From positions 682,001-746,000 of the forward strand of contig CAMRHE010000197.1 in NCBI GenBank assembly GCA_947044405.1: a DNA stretch of 64,000 bases, in the 5' to 3' direction. The stretch comes from Leptodactylus fallax (taxonomy: Eukaryota > Chordata > Amphibia > Anura > Leptodactylidae). The notes beneath the pieces are model-generated. The model was given only the letters and a program-made list of their open reading frames with translations. It searched no databases and was not told the origin of the DNA. A program made the position numbers and the translations under genes. The number at the start of each line of letters is the position of its first letter. Within the stretch, counting starts at the first letter, position 1. Positions 1 to 12,094 of the stretch are shown in pieces.

Positions 1-1129
1 TAATGGATATAGCCACAGTGTGGAGGTACTTTACTATCTAAGACTTATATATTGTGTATTTTTGATACTAGTGGTAGTTATATTAGATGTTTTGGGACCC
101 CAGAGAATAATAATTTACTATAATGCATGTTGTGGCAGCCATTTTCGTTCCTCCGAGACAAATCCTAAATTGTTTGGTTAGGCCATCTCTAGCTGTAACT
201 GCACAGATACATAGGGTTGCATATTATATATATTCTACATATCTGGAAACACAAAACAGTAGGAATTTTTTTTTACTATCAAATATATGAACTTTATTTG
301 AGGAAATAAAGGACAACAGCAGCGCCTGTAAGACATCAGGTACATAAAAATATCATTCATGAAATATAAGTGGGCAACAATGCAGGTGCTCTTAAGATAC
401 GCATCATAACATAACAAAGTAACCAGAGTCCAGAGTGTGAGATGACAATACCCATGCCAAAACAGTGAGCTCCTGCAATCTCTTTCAAACTTTTCTACCA
501 TATCTAGTCTTATGGAGCTAAGCTTTTTGCAAAGAATGAAATCATTAATTTACCCAATCACTGTAGCTTAATGCAAAATGGAGGTTCTCCATCTAGTGGC
601 AACATGAGTATGTGTAGCTAATAGTATATGTTGGATTACATTAAAAAATCTATTAGGCATGTGTTCAGGCCTATCTCCTTTCAAGCAAATATTCAGTTTC
701 CTGGGTCATGAATGTCCTGTAACCTCAAGTATGAGCCTAAGTACCTGAGTCCACAGCCAGGCCACTACCGGGCATGACCATCATACATGATTCATGGTCC
801 TGCTAGTTTGACATCCTAATGAAAATATGGCATGAAGCCTCATGGGTATATAACATTTCCTATGGAGAATTTTTTATGTCACCATGAGCAATATTTGACA
901 CCAGTCTGACAGCATCTGTCACTTCTGGAGAGAGAGTTGGGTCTGAAGGTCATGCTCCCACTTTAACATCAATAGCAACTTTGTTTCTCAGGGGGTTAAT
1001 ATGGCTATAAAGAAAACACAATAAACCCACATTCATAGGGATATAAATAGCCATGGACTCTAGGTCAGAGAATGAGAGCTTCACTGAAGATTGAACAATA
1101 GTATCTTGGATGTTGGGGACCATATTGGG
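1..1129. other. AT-rich stretch, no gene seen
   Basis: I see no coding sequence with family resemblance here. The short open frames lack any motif. Positions about 555-635 resemble, in inverted orientation, positions about 54470-54546, so a low-copy dispersed repeat is present. The rest looks unique or too decayed to name. Confidence 0.5.
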
Positions 1130-1400
1130 ATCTAAATTTTGACAAAAACATATGTTACCTGTGGATTAAAAAAAAGTTGTGTAACATACGCAAACCTTGA
1201 GCATAACATAAGCAAAGTCAAAGTGTGAGGAGAGATCAAAACTGTTACATTAAACAAGGAGAACTGTGCTAAACTTGCTGTTTGATAGAATTTCAACATA
1301 TTTGGGACTGATAAGCCTCTTGGATTCTTATGAAAGTACATAATGCTTCTTGGTATCCTCAAGTGTTTGGCATTTCAAATAAACTGAAAATTATCTTTTT
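1130..1400 (-). mobile_element. L1/Tx1-type LINE ORF2 remnant
   Basis: Read on the minus strand, this encodes a stretch with GLSVPNMLKFYQTASLAQ. It resembles the GGLxxPNLxxYYxAAxLAQ block after the reverse transcriptase core of L1-type ORF2 proteins. Just upstream in the same frame is FI-stop-NAKHLRIPRS, matching the usual FIWNxKxPRI motif with TGG changed to TGA. It is a dead fragment of a few hundred bases with no recognisable 5' or 3' end. The assignment rests on motif recall, not alignment. Confidence 0.6.
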
Positions 1401-1787
1401 GGAGCAACTTTAGACCTTTGGCAAGTATAGGTATGGGTAATGATCAGAAGAGGTATAATCAAGGCAAGAATACCATTTTAATAGCATAGCTCCTGCTAGG
1501 AGGTTTTTAGATGAGATTTCTATATTAGCTTAAAGAGGACTTTTCTCCAGGTCTCAAAAGCCCAATGACATACATAATCTGATAGATGCTGTCACTCTGA
1601 ACAGATTTGGATAAACAAAACACCAAAATGCTTAACCAATCCAAAGACAAAAGCCCTGGTAGGGTTTATACAAATTAGAGTATACTAGCGAAGCAGTCAG
1701 TAACACTGAATGACATATAGCACATAGGCCCTGAGAGAATCCACAGTGTTACTGCCCTCTTGGATGATAGGCCCGAATTCTCATAAA
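1401..1787. other. No feature recognised
   Basis: AT-rich sequence between the LINE remnant and the first Tc1 element. I see nothing in it that I can name. Confidence 0.4.
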
Positions 1788-1789
1788 TA

Positions 1790-3415
1790 CAGTGGGTACA
1801 AAAAGTATTCAGACCCCTTTAAATTTTTCACTCTTTGTTTCATTGCAGCCATTTGCTAAAAGCAAAAAAGTTCATTTTATTTCTCATTAATGTACACCCA
1901 GCACCCCATCTTGACAGAAAAAAACCCAGAAATGTAGATATTTTTGCAAATTTATTAAAAAAGAAAAACAGAAATATCACATGGTCATAAGTAATCAGAC
2001 CCTTTGCTGTGACACTCATATTTAACTCACATGCTGTCCACTTCCTTCTGATCCTCCTTGAGATGGTTCTACTCCTTCATTGGAGTCCAGCTGTGTTTAA
2101 TTAAATTGATTGGACTTGATTAGGAAAGGCACACACCTGTCTATATAAGACCTCACAGCTCACAGTGCATGTCAGAGCAAATGAGAATCATGAGGTCAAA
2201 GGAACTGCCCAAGGAGCTCAGAGACAGAATTGTGGCAAGGCACAGACCTGGCCAAGGTTACAAACGAATTTCTGCAACATTCAAGGTTCCTAAGAGCACT
2301 GTGGCCTCCATAATCCTTAAATGGAAAAAGTTTGGGACGACCAGAACTCTTCCTAGACCTGGCCGTCCAGCCAAACTGAGCAAAGAAGAGCCTTGGTGAG
2401 AGAGGTAAAGAAGAACCCAAAGATCACTGTGGCTCAGCTCCAGAGATGCAGTAGGGAGATGGGAGAAAGTTCCACAAAGTCAACTATCACTGCAGCCCTC
2501 CACCAGTTGGGGCTTTATGGCAGAGTGGCCCGAAGGAAGCCTCTCCTCAGTGCAAGACATATGAATGCCTGCATAGAGTTTGCCAAAAAACACATGAAGG
2601 ACTCCAAGACTAAGAGAAATAAGATTCTCTGGTCTGATGAGACGCAGATTGAACTTTCTGGCGTTAATTCTAAGCGGTATGTGTGGGGAAAACCAGGAAC
2701 TGCTCATCACCTGCCCAATACAATCCCAACAATGAAACATGGTGGTGGCAGCATCATGCTATGGGGGTGTTTTTCAGCTGCAGAGACAGGATGACTGGTT
2801 GCAATTGAAGGAAAGATGAATGCGGCCAAGTACAGAGATATCCTGGAAGAAAACCTCTTCTACAGTGCTCTGGACCTCAGACTGGGCCGAAGGTTCACGT
2901 TCCAACAAGACAATCACCCTAAGCACACAACTAAAATAACAAAGGAGTGGCTTCAGAACAACTCTGTGACCATTCTTGACTGGCCCAGCCAGAGCCCTGA
3001 CCTCAACCCAATTGAGCATCTCTGGAGAGACCTGAAAATGGCTGTCAAACGTTCACCATCCAACCTGACGGAACTGGAGAGGATCTGCAAGGAAGAATGG
3101 CAGAGGATCCCCAAATCCAGATGTGAAAAACTTGTTGCATCATTCCCAAGAAGACTCATGGCTGTACTAGCTCAAAAGGGTGCTTCTACTCAATACTGAG
3201 AAAAGGGTCTGAATACTTATGACCTTGTGATATTTCAGTTTTTCTTTTTTATTAAATTTGCAAAAATATCTACATTTCTGTTTTTTTCTGTCAAGATGGG
3301 GTCCTGAGTATACATTAATGAGTAATGAAATGAACTTTTGTGCTTTTAGCAAATGGCTGCAATGAAACAAAGAGTGAAAAATTTAAAGGTGTCTGAATAC
3401 TTTCCGTACCCACTG
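1790..3415 (+). mobile_element. Tc1-like element, family 1, 1.6 kb, TA target site
   Basis: The left end is CAGTGGGTACAAAAAGTATT and the right end is its near inverse, each flanked by the TA duplication typical of Tc1/mariner. The terminal inverted repeats are long, about 200 bp. Each holds an outer and an inner copy of a short AAGTATTCAGACCC-like direct repeat (inner copies near 1988 and 3207), the IR/DR arrangement known from Sleeping Beauty-type elements. The transposase inside is broken, so this copy is non-autonomous. A truncated relative lies at 48307. Confidence 0.93.
2169..3199 (+). pseudogene. Broken Tc1 transposase (DD34E), family 1
   Basis: This is a remnant of the enzyme that cuts and pastes the element in the nucleus. 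The N-terminal helix-turn-helix region begins MSEQMRIMRSKELPKELR and includes GQGYKRISATFKVPKSTV. The GRPAKLS linker follows, then the catalytic part. First Asp: [12 protein letters not shown]. Second Asp: FQQDNHPKH. Glu: [11 protein letters not shown]. Thirty-four residues separate the second Asp from the Glu. Two lesions are visible. A small deletion shifts the frame near 2380-2392. An in-frame TGA at 2792-2794 stands where relatives usually have another residue before LVAIEGKMNAAKY. The frame closes at 3199 with the usual family C-terminus. It is not expected to make active enzyme. Confidence 0.92.
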
Positions 3416-3417
3416 TA

Positions 3418-4645
3418 CTAACTACACTTATATCTCTGAAATGGACATACGGATTTGGATACACAAAACAACAAAATGCATTAGATAATATATGTAATTG
3501 GGCTTTTCAGACATGGCAACAGCTCCTCTTTAAAGTGGTTGTCTGAGATCAAACAACACCTAGCCAATTGGGTTGGTAAGATGGGGAATGGTATAAAAAT
3601 ACAAATGACCCAGGATCAGACCACAACCAGGTTGCTTAGGAGCTGTAGACATAAAACAGTACATGATTTTTAATGAAAAAAACAATTTCCAAATTAGTTT
3701 GAGATAAGACAAAAATTTGCCAAGAAGGCAGGGAAAAATTATAAAATAAAAATAAAAGAGACCAGTGCCAGCGCTCTAGTACTCTTCAGCGTTGTCCTTT
3801 GTTTAATTGGCTGTAGTAATGATGTCACATCTACAACACCTGACCTACAGCCAATTACTGGCCTCAGCAGTGCATTTTCCCATACACTGTCTATCTACCA
3901 TGTCAACCTGTTGTATCCCCCAGATTTACTTTATCTGAACTTGGATATTGGACTTAATTTTTTATTTTAGATATTATGGAGCAAAAACAATGGTTGCAAA
4001 GGTGGACATACCTTTTTGAGACCACAAGGTTTACTAGCTATCCTATGTAAAGCAATTAGTTGATGCACATGACAAAATAGGGTTTCTACATAGCACACAC
4101 TAGTTTTATCCATAGGTCAGCTTTTTTTTACATAATACGCTATCTAGACTCAGAAGCCTACTAAAGGTAATACCATGATTGGCTCTTAGCTGCTATTCTT
4201 GGTTTAATGGTCATTTTAGGAAGTCTGTTATTGTTAAATACTACTATCACAACAGATTTGCATCAGATGCCATATTAATAGGCTTTGTTCTTGCACAATG
4301 CCCTGTGGGCATCAACTGATGCAGATTACACATTTTAGATTTCTTTAGGGGTAGACTGCAGCATCATCACATCTGTCCATACATATTTCTTTTCTTTCAT
4401 CATGTTGCCCATTTAATGCCACATAAGGAATTTTGGTTGAATTGTTGAAGAAGACAGTACATTCTTTTATGATATTTTGCTTAGAAAATAATGCAGATGT
4501 TACATTTGCTACTATTTGACTCTGCACAACTTATTTGCTATGCTGATCCTGTTCTGGTAAGTTACCATAAGTTACAATGTCTTTGTGTATCTTGCTACTT
4601 ATTTGGCAGTATTTCCATTCTGACATGTGTTACATTAAACACTGA
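3418..4645. other. Decayed interspersed repeats, no gene
   Basis: No coding sequence is supported. Near 3529 there is a TTTAAAGTGGTTGTCTGAG-like start that resembles one end of a TTAA-type MITE, without a matching second end. The remainder is AT-rich and unnamed. Confidence 0.4.
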
Positions 4646-4650
4646 GTAAC

Positions 4651-5312
4651 TGTAAGGGAATCACTAGAGGAGCGATTCCCCAGAAGCTGCTGGAGAACTA
4701 GGGGGGAGGGGCACAACGAAACAGTGGACCCTAAGCTGAATCCCCGCCACTGTCCCTGGCTAACTTGCCCGATCTGTCCTAGGTGACAGCCAGCAACCAC
4801 GTCGACAGTCCCTCCTTATAATAAGTGATCACATAGAACGCAGACAAGACGCACAACAACAAAGGGAGGTCAGCTAGCCAAGGGGTCAGTAATAATCGAG
4901 CAATTGCAGCACAGAATCGAGATCCAAGAGAATAGTCAAAGTCAAAGCCAGTGGTCAGAAAATAAGGTAACAAAGTAGTAAGGTATATCACAAAGAGAGC
5001 AGGCAAAGACAGAGCAATAACCGGCAACCATGTGAGGGCTGACAACCTGTTTATAGAAAGTCTGGGACCAGCTCCAGAGCTGATAGGTACACAGGCTGTC
5101 AATCACTCAGGCCAGGAAAAGATTAACTCTATGCAATCCAGAGAGAAATGTTCCTAATTACACGGGTGTGGTTTTACACAGCAAGAGAACTAGGACAGTG
5201 TTCAGACTGAGCATCAAGAAGCTTACACAAAGAACCAAATTGAAGACGCCTCTTTCGCCACAGTGTGCGAGCGGAGGGCGGCGCCGAGACCCGAAACGGC
5301 AGAGACGTTACA
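4651..5312 (-). mobile_element. Solo LTR with 5-bp target duplication
   Basis: The segment starts TGTAAGGGAATC and ends AGAGACGTTACA, so it has TG...CA ends and a short terminal inverted repeat. The five bases GTAAC stand directly before (4646-4650) and directly after (5313-5317), a perfect target-site duplication. No internal retroelement sequence is attached, so this is a solo LTR left by LTR-LTR recombination. The minus orientation is a guess from a TATAAAC-like box read on that strand. The size (662 bp) and 5-bp duplication suit Ty3/gypsy or an endogenous retrovirus. A 107-codon frame inside it is incidental. Confidence 0.8.
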
Positions 5313-5317
5313 GTAAC

Positions 5318-7165
5318 TTTGCAAATTCTTCACATTGCAGGTATTTTGACAGCTGGGGGCTTGTTCCAGCGGAAGTCCTTGCCACACAAGACTGCTGAGG
5401 CTAATCAGTGACCTAAGCAAAGAAGCGGGACGTCACTCACATACTCACATCTGTATTTCCTAGATAACTCCTTTAACCCTTTCGCACATAGTTATGTTAA
5501 TCACATCATTATGTGGGAAAGGATGTATGGAGAGGGCTTAGGAGCTGAGCTTTCTCCATACACGGCAGATGCCGGCTGTATAATACAACCAGCACCTGCC
5601 GTTAACAGCTACGTTCGGTGCTGACACCGATCGCAGCTGTTAACACTTTAGATGCCATGGTTAAACATATAACGCCATGGACGCCGCCATCTTTGACCGA
5701 TCCGGAGACCGTACCAGAGGGCGGCGATCTGTAGCCATGGCAGCTGGGAGCCTATTGAAGGCTCCCAGGCTTGTCATTATATCACTTCTATAAGTGATAT
5801 AATGTAATAGAAGTGAATGGATTTTACAATTCATTGCAATATATTAGTATTGCAGTGAATAGTATGAGCAATCAGACCCCCAAGGGTCTGAAAATAAAAG
5901 TAAAAGAAAAAAAGAAAAAAGTTTTTAAAAGTATAAAAAAAAAAACACAAAAAATATAAACGTTCAAATCACTCCCCTTTCCCTAGATCACATATAAAAA
6001 TAAATAAACATAAACACTTTAGGGATCCCCACGCTTCAAAATGCCTGAACTATTAAAATTTAAAAATATTTATCCCATATGGTGAACAGCGTAGCAGGGA
6101 AAAAAAATCAAAATGGCCAAATGGCAATTTTTTCATCACTTTGCCTCCTATAAAAAATGAAATAAAAAGTGATCAAACCATCAGAACTTCCACAAAATGG
6201 TATCAATAAAAACGCCATCTTGTCCCACATAGTTACAGGTGTCACAACATGGCGAAACAAACATTTTTTTCTATTTTGCAAAGTTTTAAATTTTTTAAAA
6301 GTTATCAAAACATTACAAATACTATATAAATTTGGTATTGCCGTGATCGTACTGGCCTGCTGGGCTACTGGATGGTGGTGGTAATAGTTCCCCCGGGGCG
6401 CTTCCAGTTGGAGAGGGGTCCTCTCTTACCCTGAGCCGGTGTGGTGTTCGGAAGGGCCCTGATGTTAAAGCAGGGACTACTCAGGAGGCAGTAATGTAGT
6501 GAAAGAGGTTGAACTTTACTTGGCAACTATGAACTGTAACCTTGCAGCTTCCCAATGGGGGTAGTAGTCTCTGTGCAACAGAGCCAACTCTCTCTGTCAT
6601 CATAAACTAAACAACTGAGGCCCCAATGGTTTCCTGGAGTCTCCCCAACCCCACTCAGTGGCCTGTGATAAGCCAGGGCTTTTCTAAATATGGGGGGAAC
6701 CAGATAGTGGGGAAACCAATAGGAAATGCATAGGGGAAAGCTGCAAAACAATAATAAAGTACATGGAACACATAGACAAAACATATAAAACACACCCAGA
6801 GGCACAAAGACAATTAAAGCAGTAGCACTCTCGGATGCTGCATATGTACATAGTAGGTTGTTAAGCAGCAGGGACACAGTACTATAAAATACACACTGCT
6901 ACTGCTGAAGAACCTCTTTATTTAAAATGTAAAATCACTATATATCAATCAGTGGGTGGCAGAGGAGAAGCAACTATGGAAGCCTTCTTCTGCAGGAACA
7001 GGCACAGAATGCAGCAGCTATGTGGTGCCACTCATATCTGTTTTACTGATATTTACTACAACACAATTAAAACTGTCCATTGACATGTATTATAAATAGA
7101 TTATACTGTATCTGTAAATGCCCTAATCTATAATATCATGTTCGAAGGTGAACCTTCACTTTAAA
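5318..7165. other. Interspersed repeat tract, no gene
   Basis: The part at about 5460-5830 is locally GC-rich, with short inverted motifs such as GCCGGCTGTATAATACAACC. It has the look of a dispersed repeat, and at 5835-6330 it runs into A-rich sequence. I see no open frame with family resemblance. A 116-codon minus frame at 6527-6877 has no recognisable motif. Confidence 0.4.
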
Positions 7166-7190
7166 CCCCCCCCCCCCCCCCCCCCCCCCC
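7166..7190. repeat. 25-base poly-C run
   Basis: An uninterrupted run of about 25 C sits directly against the left end of the next MITE. Exact length in such runs is often unreliable in assemblies. Confidence 0.95.
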
Positions 7191-7369
7191 AGGAAACCTG
7201 TTACTAGGTTTGGAGCCACTAAGCCACCAGCATGTCCTTATCCAGGCACATGTACATTGTGCCAGTGATGCCAAGGACAGCACACTTTGCTTCTTCGCCA
7301 TGTGTATCCAATTTTCCTATAATGACATGCTGGTGATTTATTTTCCCTAAGAATAGTGACAGGTTTCTT
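7191..7369. mobile_element. Short MITE with inverted ends
   Basis: The left end AGGAAACCTGTTACTA and the right end TAGTGACAGGTTTCTT are near inverse complements. A second inner pair, CACCAGCATGTC and GACATGCTGGTG, extends the fold. At about 180 bp with no coding capacity it fits a miniature inverted-repeat element. The superfamily cannot be set because the left flank is the C run. Confidence 0.6.
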
Positions 7370-10300
7370 TAACTGTTGTTAAGCTTTCTCTTTTACATAC
7401 ACCATGAACATATGCACAACATGTTAAGATCAATGGTACACTTCAATAAAAAGTCTTTCACTGTGAATAAATATAGAGAATATAGATGTACGGTATTCAT
7501 AGCATTTATGACTCTAAGGCTTCCTATGCAGTCTGTCATTCTAGAGTTTTAGACAGAAAGAACGTGCATGTACTGTACACTATATCAGGGCTCTGAAATC
7601 ATCTGCAGAGCATAATCTCTATTCTCCCACCTATTTCTCTATCTGTATCTGCAGACGCTGAGGAAGAAAGTAGCACACTGTCATTTGTAACTAAAAGCAG
7701 TATTTGGATTTCTTCCAACTTCCTACCAGCTGTTACTATAATCTGAGTTATTTTCATCTAGAAGCTACAGAAAAAGATGCAAAGCTGTGATATATTTTAC
7801 ATGAGTAAAAAAAAAAGTCCCCCATACTTCTTAGGAGTCCAAAACTAAATTCAAGTCTTAAAATAAAATGCCTACAGATTCCATGGGGGAATTCGCTTTC
7901 ATTCAGTTATCCAAAATCATCACTGTATTAAACACATACTCTTCCATCCTAGTCTCTGTGTAATATTTAGTTAAAAGCAAAAAGAGTCCAAAATGACCTA
8001 CATAGGATTTTTGATCACTTTATTACACTACTATACAGTATGTTTCATAGTGCACTGTCCATCAAACATTCAAAGCCCACCCACAGGTTTGTGGAAGAAT
8101 ACATGAAGTGACAGAACACAAACTGCTGAGAGGGAGATGCGAAAACACCTTTAAGGGTCAATGATCTCCAGACAGAGTAGGCAGGCACTGTTTATTGGAC
8201 TGCCGCACATCAAAATAGTGTTGTGAGAGGGACCTGCAAGCCCCATCCCTCCACAGGCCCCATAGCAATTGCCTACCCTGGCTCTATAGTAGTTATGCCA
8301 TTGGACCTTTGGATCATGTGCTTGTGAAGTCTATATGGGCTTTAGCTGGATGCAACACGGACCCATTGTAGTGAATGTCTAGATACGCGTTTTCTTTTTA
8401 TATGTGAATCTTAGGGCAGCATAAAAAATTGCATCATGCACTATTTTGGTCTATTTTTTGGATTAGAATAGAACATGTTAATGTGTAGTCTGATAACAGA
8501 GTTGCACAAATTTTTATTATCCAAGTGTGTTGGAGGAAGTTGGATGATTTAAAAAAAAAAGGAAAACAAACATTAATCTAAGTGGGTGTATTCCTACATG
8601 TTGTACATGGCTGATTTCATGCCTGACCAGTCTAATAGCCATATTGTTGGACTGAGCTCCCCCAGTCTACATATTTCCATGTACACACTTTAACTCACTG
8701 TTCTTAGAGAACATCTCGGGTCTTTAAAAGTAAACCCTCCAGGTGCACTACCCTGTTACTACAAAGGCGGTGCACAGTTCCTGCTCTTTACATGCAAGGG
8801 GTGTTGCCAATTTGCTAACACAACTCATTCTCCTACTTCTATGTAACTATGGCCACATGGTATGCTTTTTAACCCACATATATACCCATAGCTCCACATC
8901 AACAGTATCAATTGAAGTACAGTTCAGATTGGAAAGAAAGCAGAACAGATACCATTGGGTTACAACCCTCTTAGAGTTAGCATATCTTACCAATATGACA
9001 ACGCTTTCTGTGGTGGTAAAACACCCTTTGATAGCCTCAAAGTCAGTAAATGATAAATATCAACATTCATTATCAACAAAAAGAAAAGAGAAATCAACAA
9101 AGCGCTAGAAAAATCATGCATAGATATCTAAAAGTTACATAAACTCTACATTTTCAGTACATTATATTTAACCCAAAGTGTGCCGTTTACGTAATGCAAT
9201 TCATCCTTGCAAAAAGCAAACACAGAATGCATTCATGAAAAAAACAAAAAAGTACTGTGTCCATAAAATTGCTTTGCCCTTGAGGTCAATTTGAATACAA
9301 TTCACAAAAAATTGGGTTTACCCATGGGACAAAAGTAGGCTATTGGATTCACACGAATGGACATTTTTCATGGCCGTTTTGCACCTGAGGGGCTCCGTAT
9401 TTCACAGATCCCTCATACGTTGCAGTGTATGGAGGGATTTGTGAAAATGGTTAAAAATAGAACATAACCTATATTTTAACAGTCATTTAAAACGGACCAT
9501 CAAAATATCAAAATGTCATGCAAATAGCCGCCATTCACATACAGTGAAATTAATGCAGCCATGTGACGACCACTACAAAAACAGCCATCACATGGCAGAT
9601 ATTCACAGTTGAGTGATTTTAGGGTAAGTTTCTCTGCTAATGACTAACTGCAGACTTACTATGGAGAGTGCCAAATGAATACAATAGACAGACATACACT
9701 TGTGAAGTTAATAACATCTACCGGACAACTGAAGACATGCTCTAAGCCACTGGGTTAGACCTTTTTTTAAAGGTATACCTTTTTGTACAACATATAACTG
9801 GTAAAGGTCACTTTACTGTAGTTTGAACCCAATGTTATATGACAGAGGTTGTACTGGTTTGAAATACAACCCCTTACAAACCTTATTTTCCATGAAGGGA
9901 GTGGATACTTAGTATTCTGCAAGCTCATAATTAAGTGTTTTCTAAGTTTCCAGTAACACAGTTAGGTGGCTGCACCATGCTAAGTAACAGTGTGGGGTTA
10001 GCAGGGTGGAAGTGGGGGAGCACTAAAACTGTTGGGAGCTTGAGCAGGCGTCTTTCTATTAGGATATGAATAGGCAGCGATTGTGATGGAAAGTGGTACA
10101 GATATTGTCCCGGCAAACACAATTCATTTTAAATTGTGTCCACTCCCAGTTCGCCAGCAATCCACTGATTTTGGATAAATCCTTGTAATGCAACAACAGC
10201 TTGAGTCTGCCAGAATGGATGCTGCTCTCCATTCAGACTCATAGATATGTTACCCTTTAATTCTTAGATATGTTACATATAGGTTAAGCTCAGATTTTGA

Positions 10301-12092
10301 ATATATGTGTGTTCCTTACCATGTCAACTAAGTCTCTGCATGAGGAGCCCTACAATTTCTGTTTATGTGATAAGTTGGCCAGAGATCTATCTGCGCACAT
10401 GAAAAGAACATGGCTATTTGCATTAATCATATTGTGTTTTGCAGTCTGTTCCATGATCTGCATCAGTTCAGTTTCTCACTAAAACACAGCCAGGTGTCTG
10501 CATGGCTGGATCCTTGAAGAAACATTTATCAATTCAATGCAAATCCCACTGGATCTAAAGTGTGTACCATTTTTGGTCTTGCACCTGTGTATGAAATATT
10601 TCCTCTGTGTTTCACATGATCTGCAAAAGCATCACCAGTATAATGTGCATTAAAGCAAAGTACAACTATTGGTTATGCTAATATAGTATTCAAAATAAAC
10701 TAATAAAAGTAGACTACAAAATTGCTTCACTCCACCTTGCATTTTACTGTTTATTTTCACAGTATTATCTTTTACGCTTTCAATGTTACCATAGAATTTA
10801 GTCTGTCAGCCCGAAGGTTCCCCATCTCAAGATGGAGCTCCTTGCCTAGCAATAAATATAAGAGCTCCTTATTAAAAATCCACTGCAGTAAATATTGACT
10901 TTATTCCTCTGTTGCTATAACAGTGCCACTTTACATGATACTTCATTTCATTAGAAGTGTTCCCTGTCAATAGCTCAACCACATGTTATCCTGAAACCGG
11001 CACCTTCATAGAACAGTAAAGGAAAAGGCAACAAGTGTACAATTTCTCTGCAGTGCCACCGCAGGCAAAGTGAAGTATTACACATTTTTATTAAAATCAA
11101 TTAAAGGGGTTTTCCGAGACTTTACACACAGCCCAAACACAGATGCCGCTACACCATAAGCAAACACCAGGCTAAACAGCCGAATCCTACAAGTCATTTC
11201 CTGAAAATGATTAATATAACACCTTTCTTCCTTTTGTGTGACTAACTTCTCTACATGTTATACCAACCGGGCTCAACACCAAAGAAGCTCCCATCTGATC
11301 GCTATCAAAAGAAACCCCTATCTTTTTTTTTGCACTTGCCTGCACTTCTCTAACCCTACCATTGTAATTATTATAACACAAATGAAATCATTAAAAAGCA
11401 TAACCCTTTTGGAGTGCGGTTCAACTGTGTTTGTATTGCTGAATGAAGTTGGGAGGTGGTCAGCCCCTCATTGAACGTGCACCTTTGTATGATCCGAATC
11501 TTGTGGATGCATAATAAGTAATGATTCGCCTGTCTGTCCTATGACCAACTTTAGAATACTCAGCGTAATACACCTTAGCTTAATGACCGGAGAATACTTA
11601 GAAAATATTGTATGCACATTATCAAGATTATGTAGATATAAGCAAAATTAAAAAATATACCTTAGAGAGCCCGTGGAGCATGTTTAATTAGGGATTTCTT
11701 AATTGGGAAATTTCCATTTACATTTCCATGATTATCCTTATAGCATGTGTTGGCTTTCCCTGGCTCATCAGATATACTGTATGTGCTAAAAATGATTTTG
11801 TAACATAATAAATAAATAAAAAAACATAGTAAGGTTGTGTTTTCTACCAATATATACATATAGCAAATGATCATTACTGAAATTGGGTAATTTCCATATT
11901 CCTGTGATTAGCAGAATATCTCCAGTCCTCAAATGAGAATTTCATTGCTCAAATGTAATCACTTTCAAGAGTCCACATGCATCTTTAAAAAGAGGACTTG
12001 TTATTATTTATTTATTGAAAACGTTATCACCCTTTTCCCCAAAGGAAAGATTTTTAAAAAATATATGTTTTTTTGTTTTTTATTAAACTAAC
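7370..12092. other. AT-rich stretch, no gene supported
   Basis: The longest open frame (8743-9108, 121 codons) shows no domain or family resemblance. A TTAAAGGGGTTTTCCGAG motif near 11102 looks like one end of a Kolobok-type MITE, without a partner end. The part at 9280-9620 looks like a degenerate dispersed repeat. Nothing else is identifiable. Confidence 0.45.
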
Positions 12093-12094
12093 TA

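Noticed and set aside
4779..5102. 107-codon hydrophobic minus frame
   Set aside because: It lies entirely within the solo LTR. The hydrophobic look comes from CT-rich sequence.
8743..9108. 121-codon plus-strand open frame as a possible gene
   Set aside because: No domain, no signal of family resemblance, low-complexity tail, and AT-rich surroundings. An open frame of this length is expected by chance in 64 kb.
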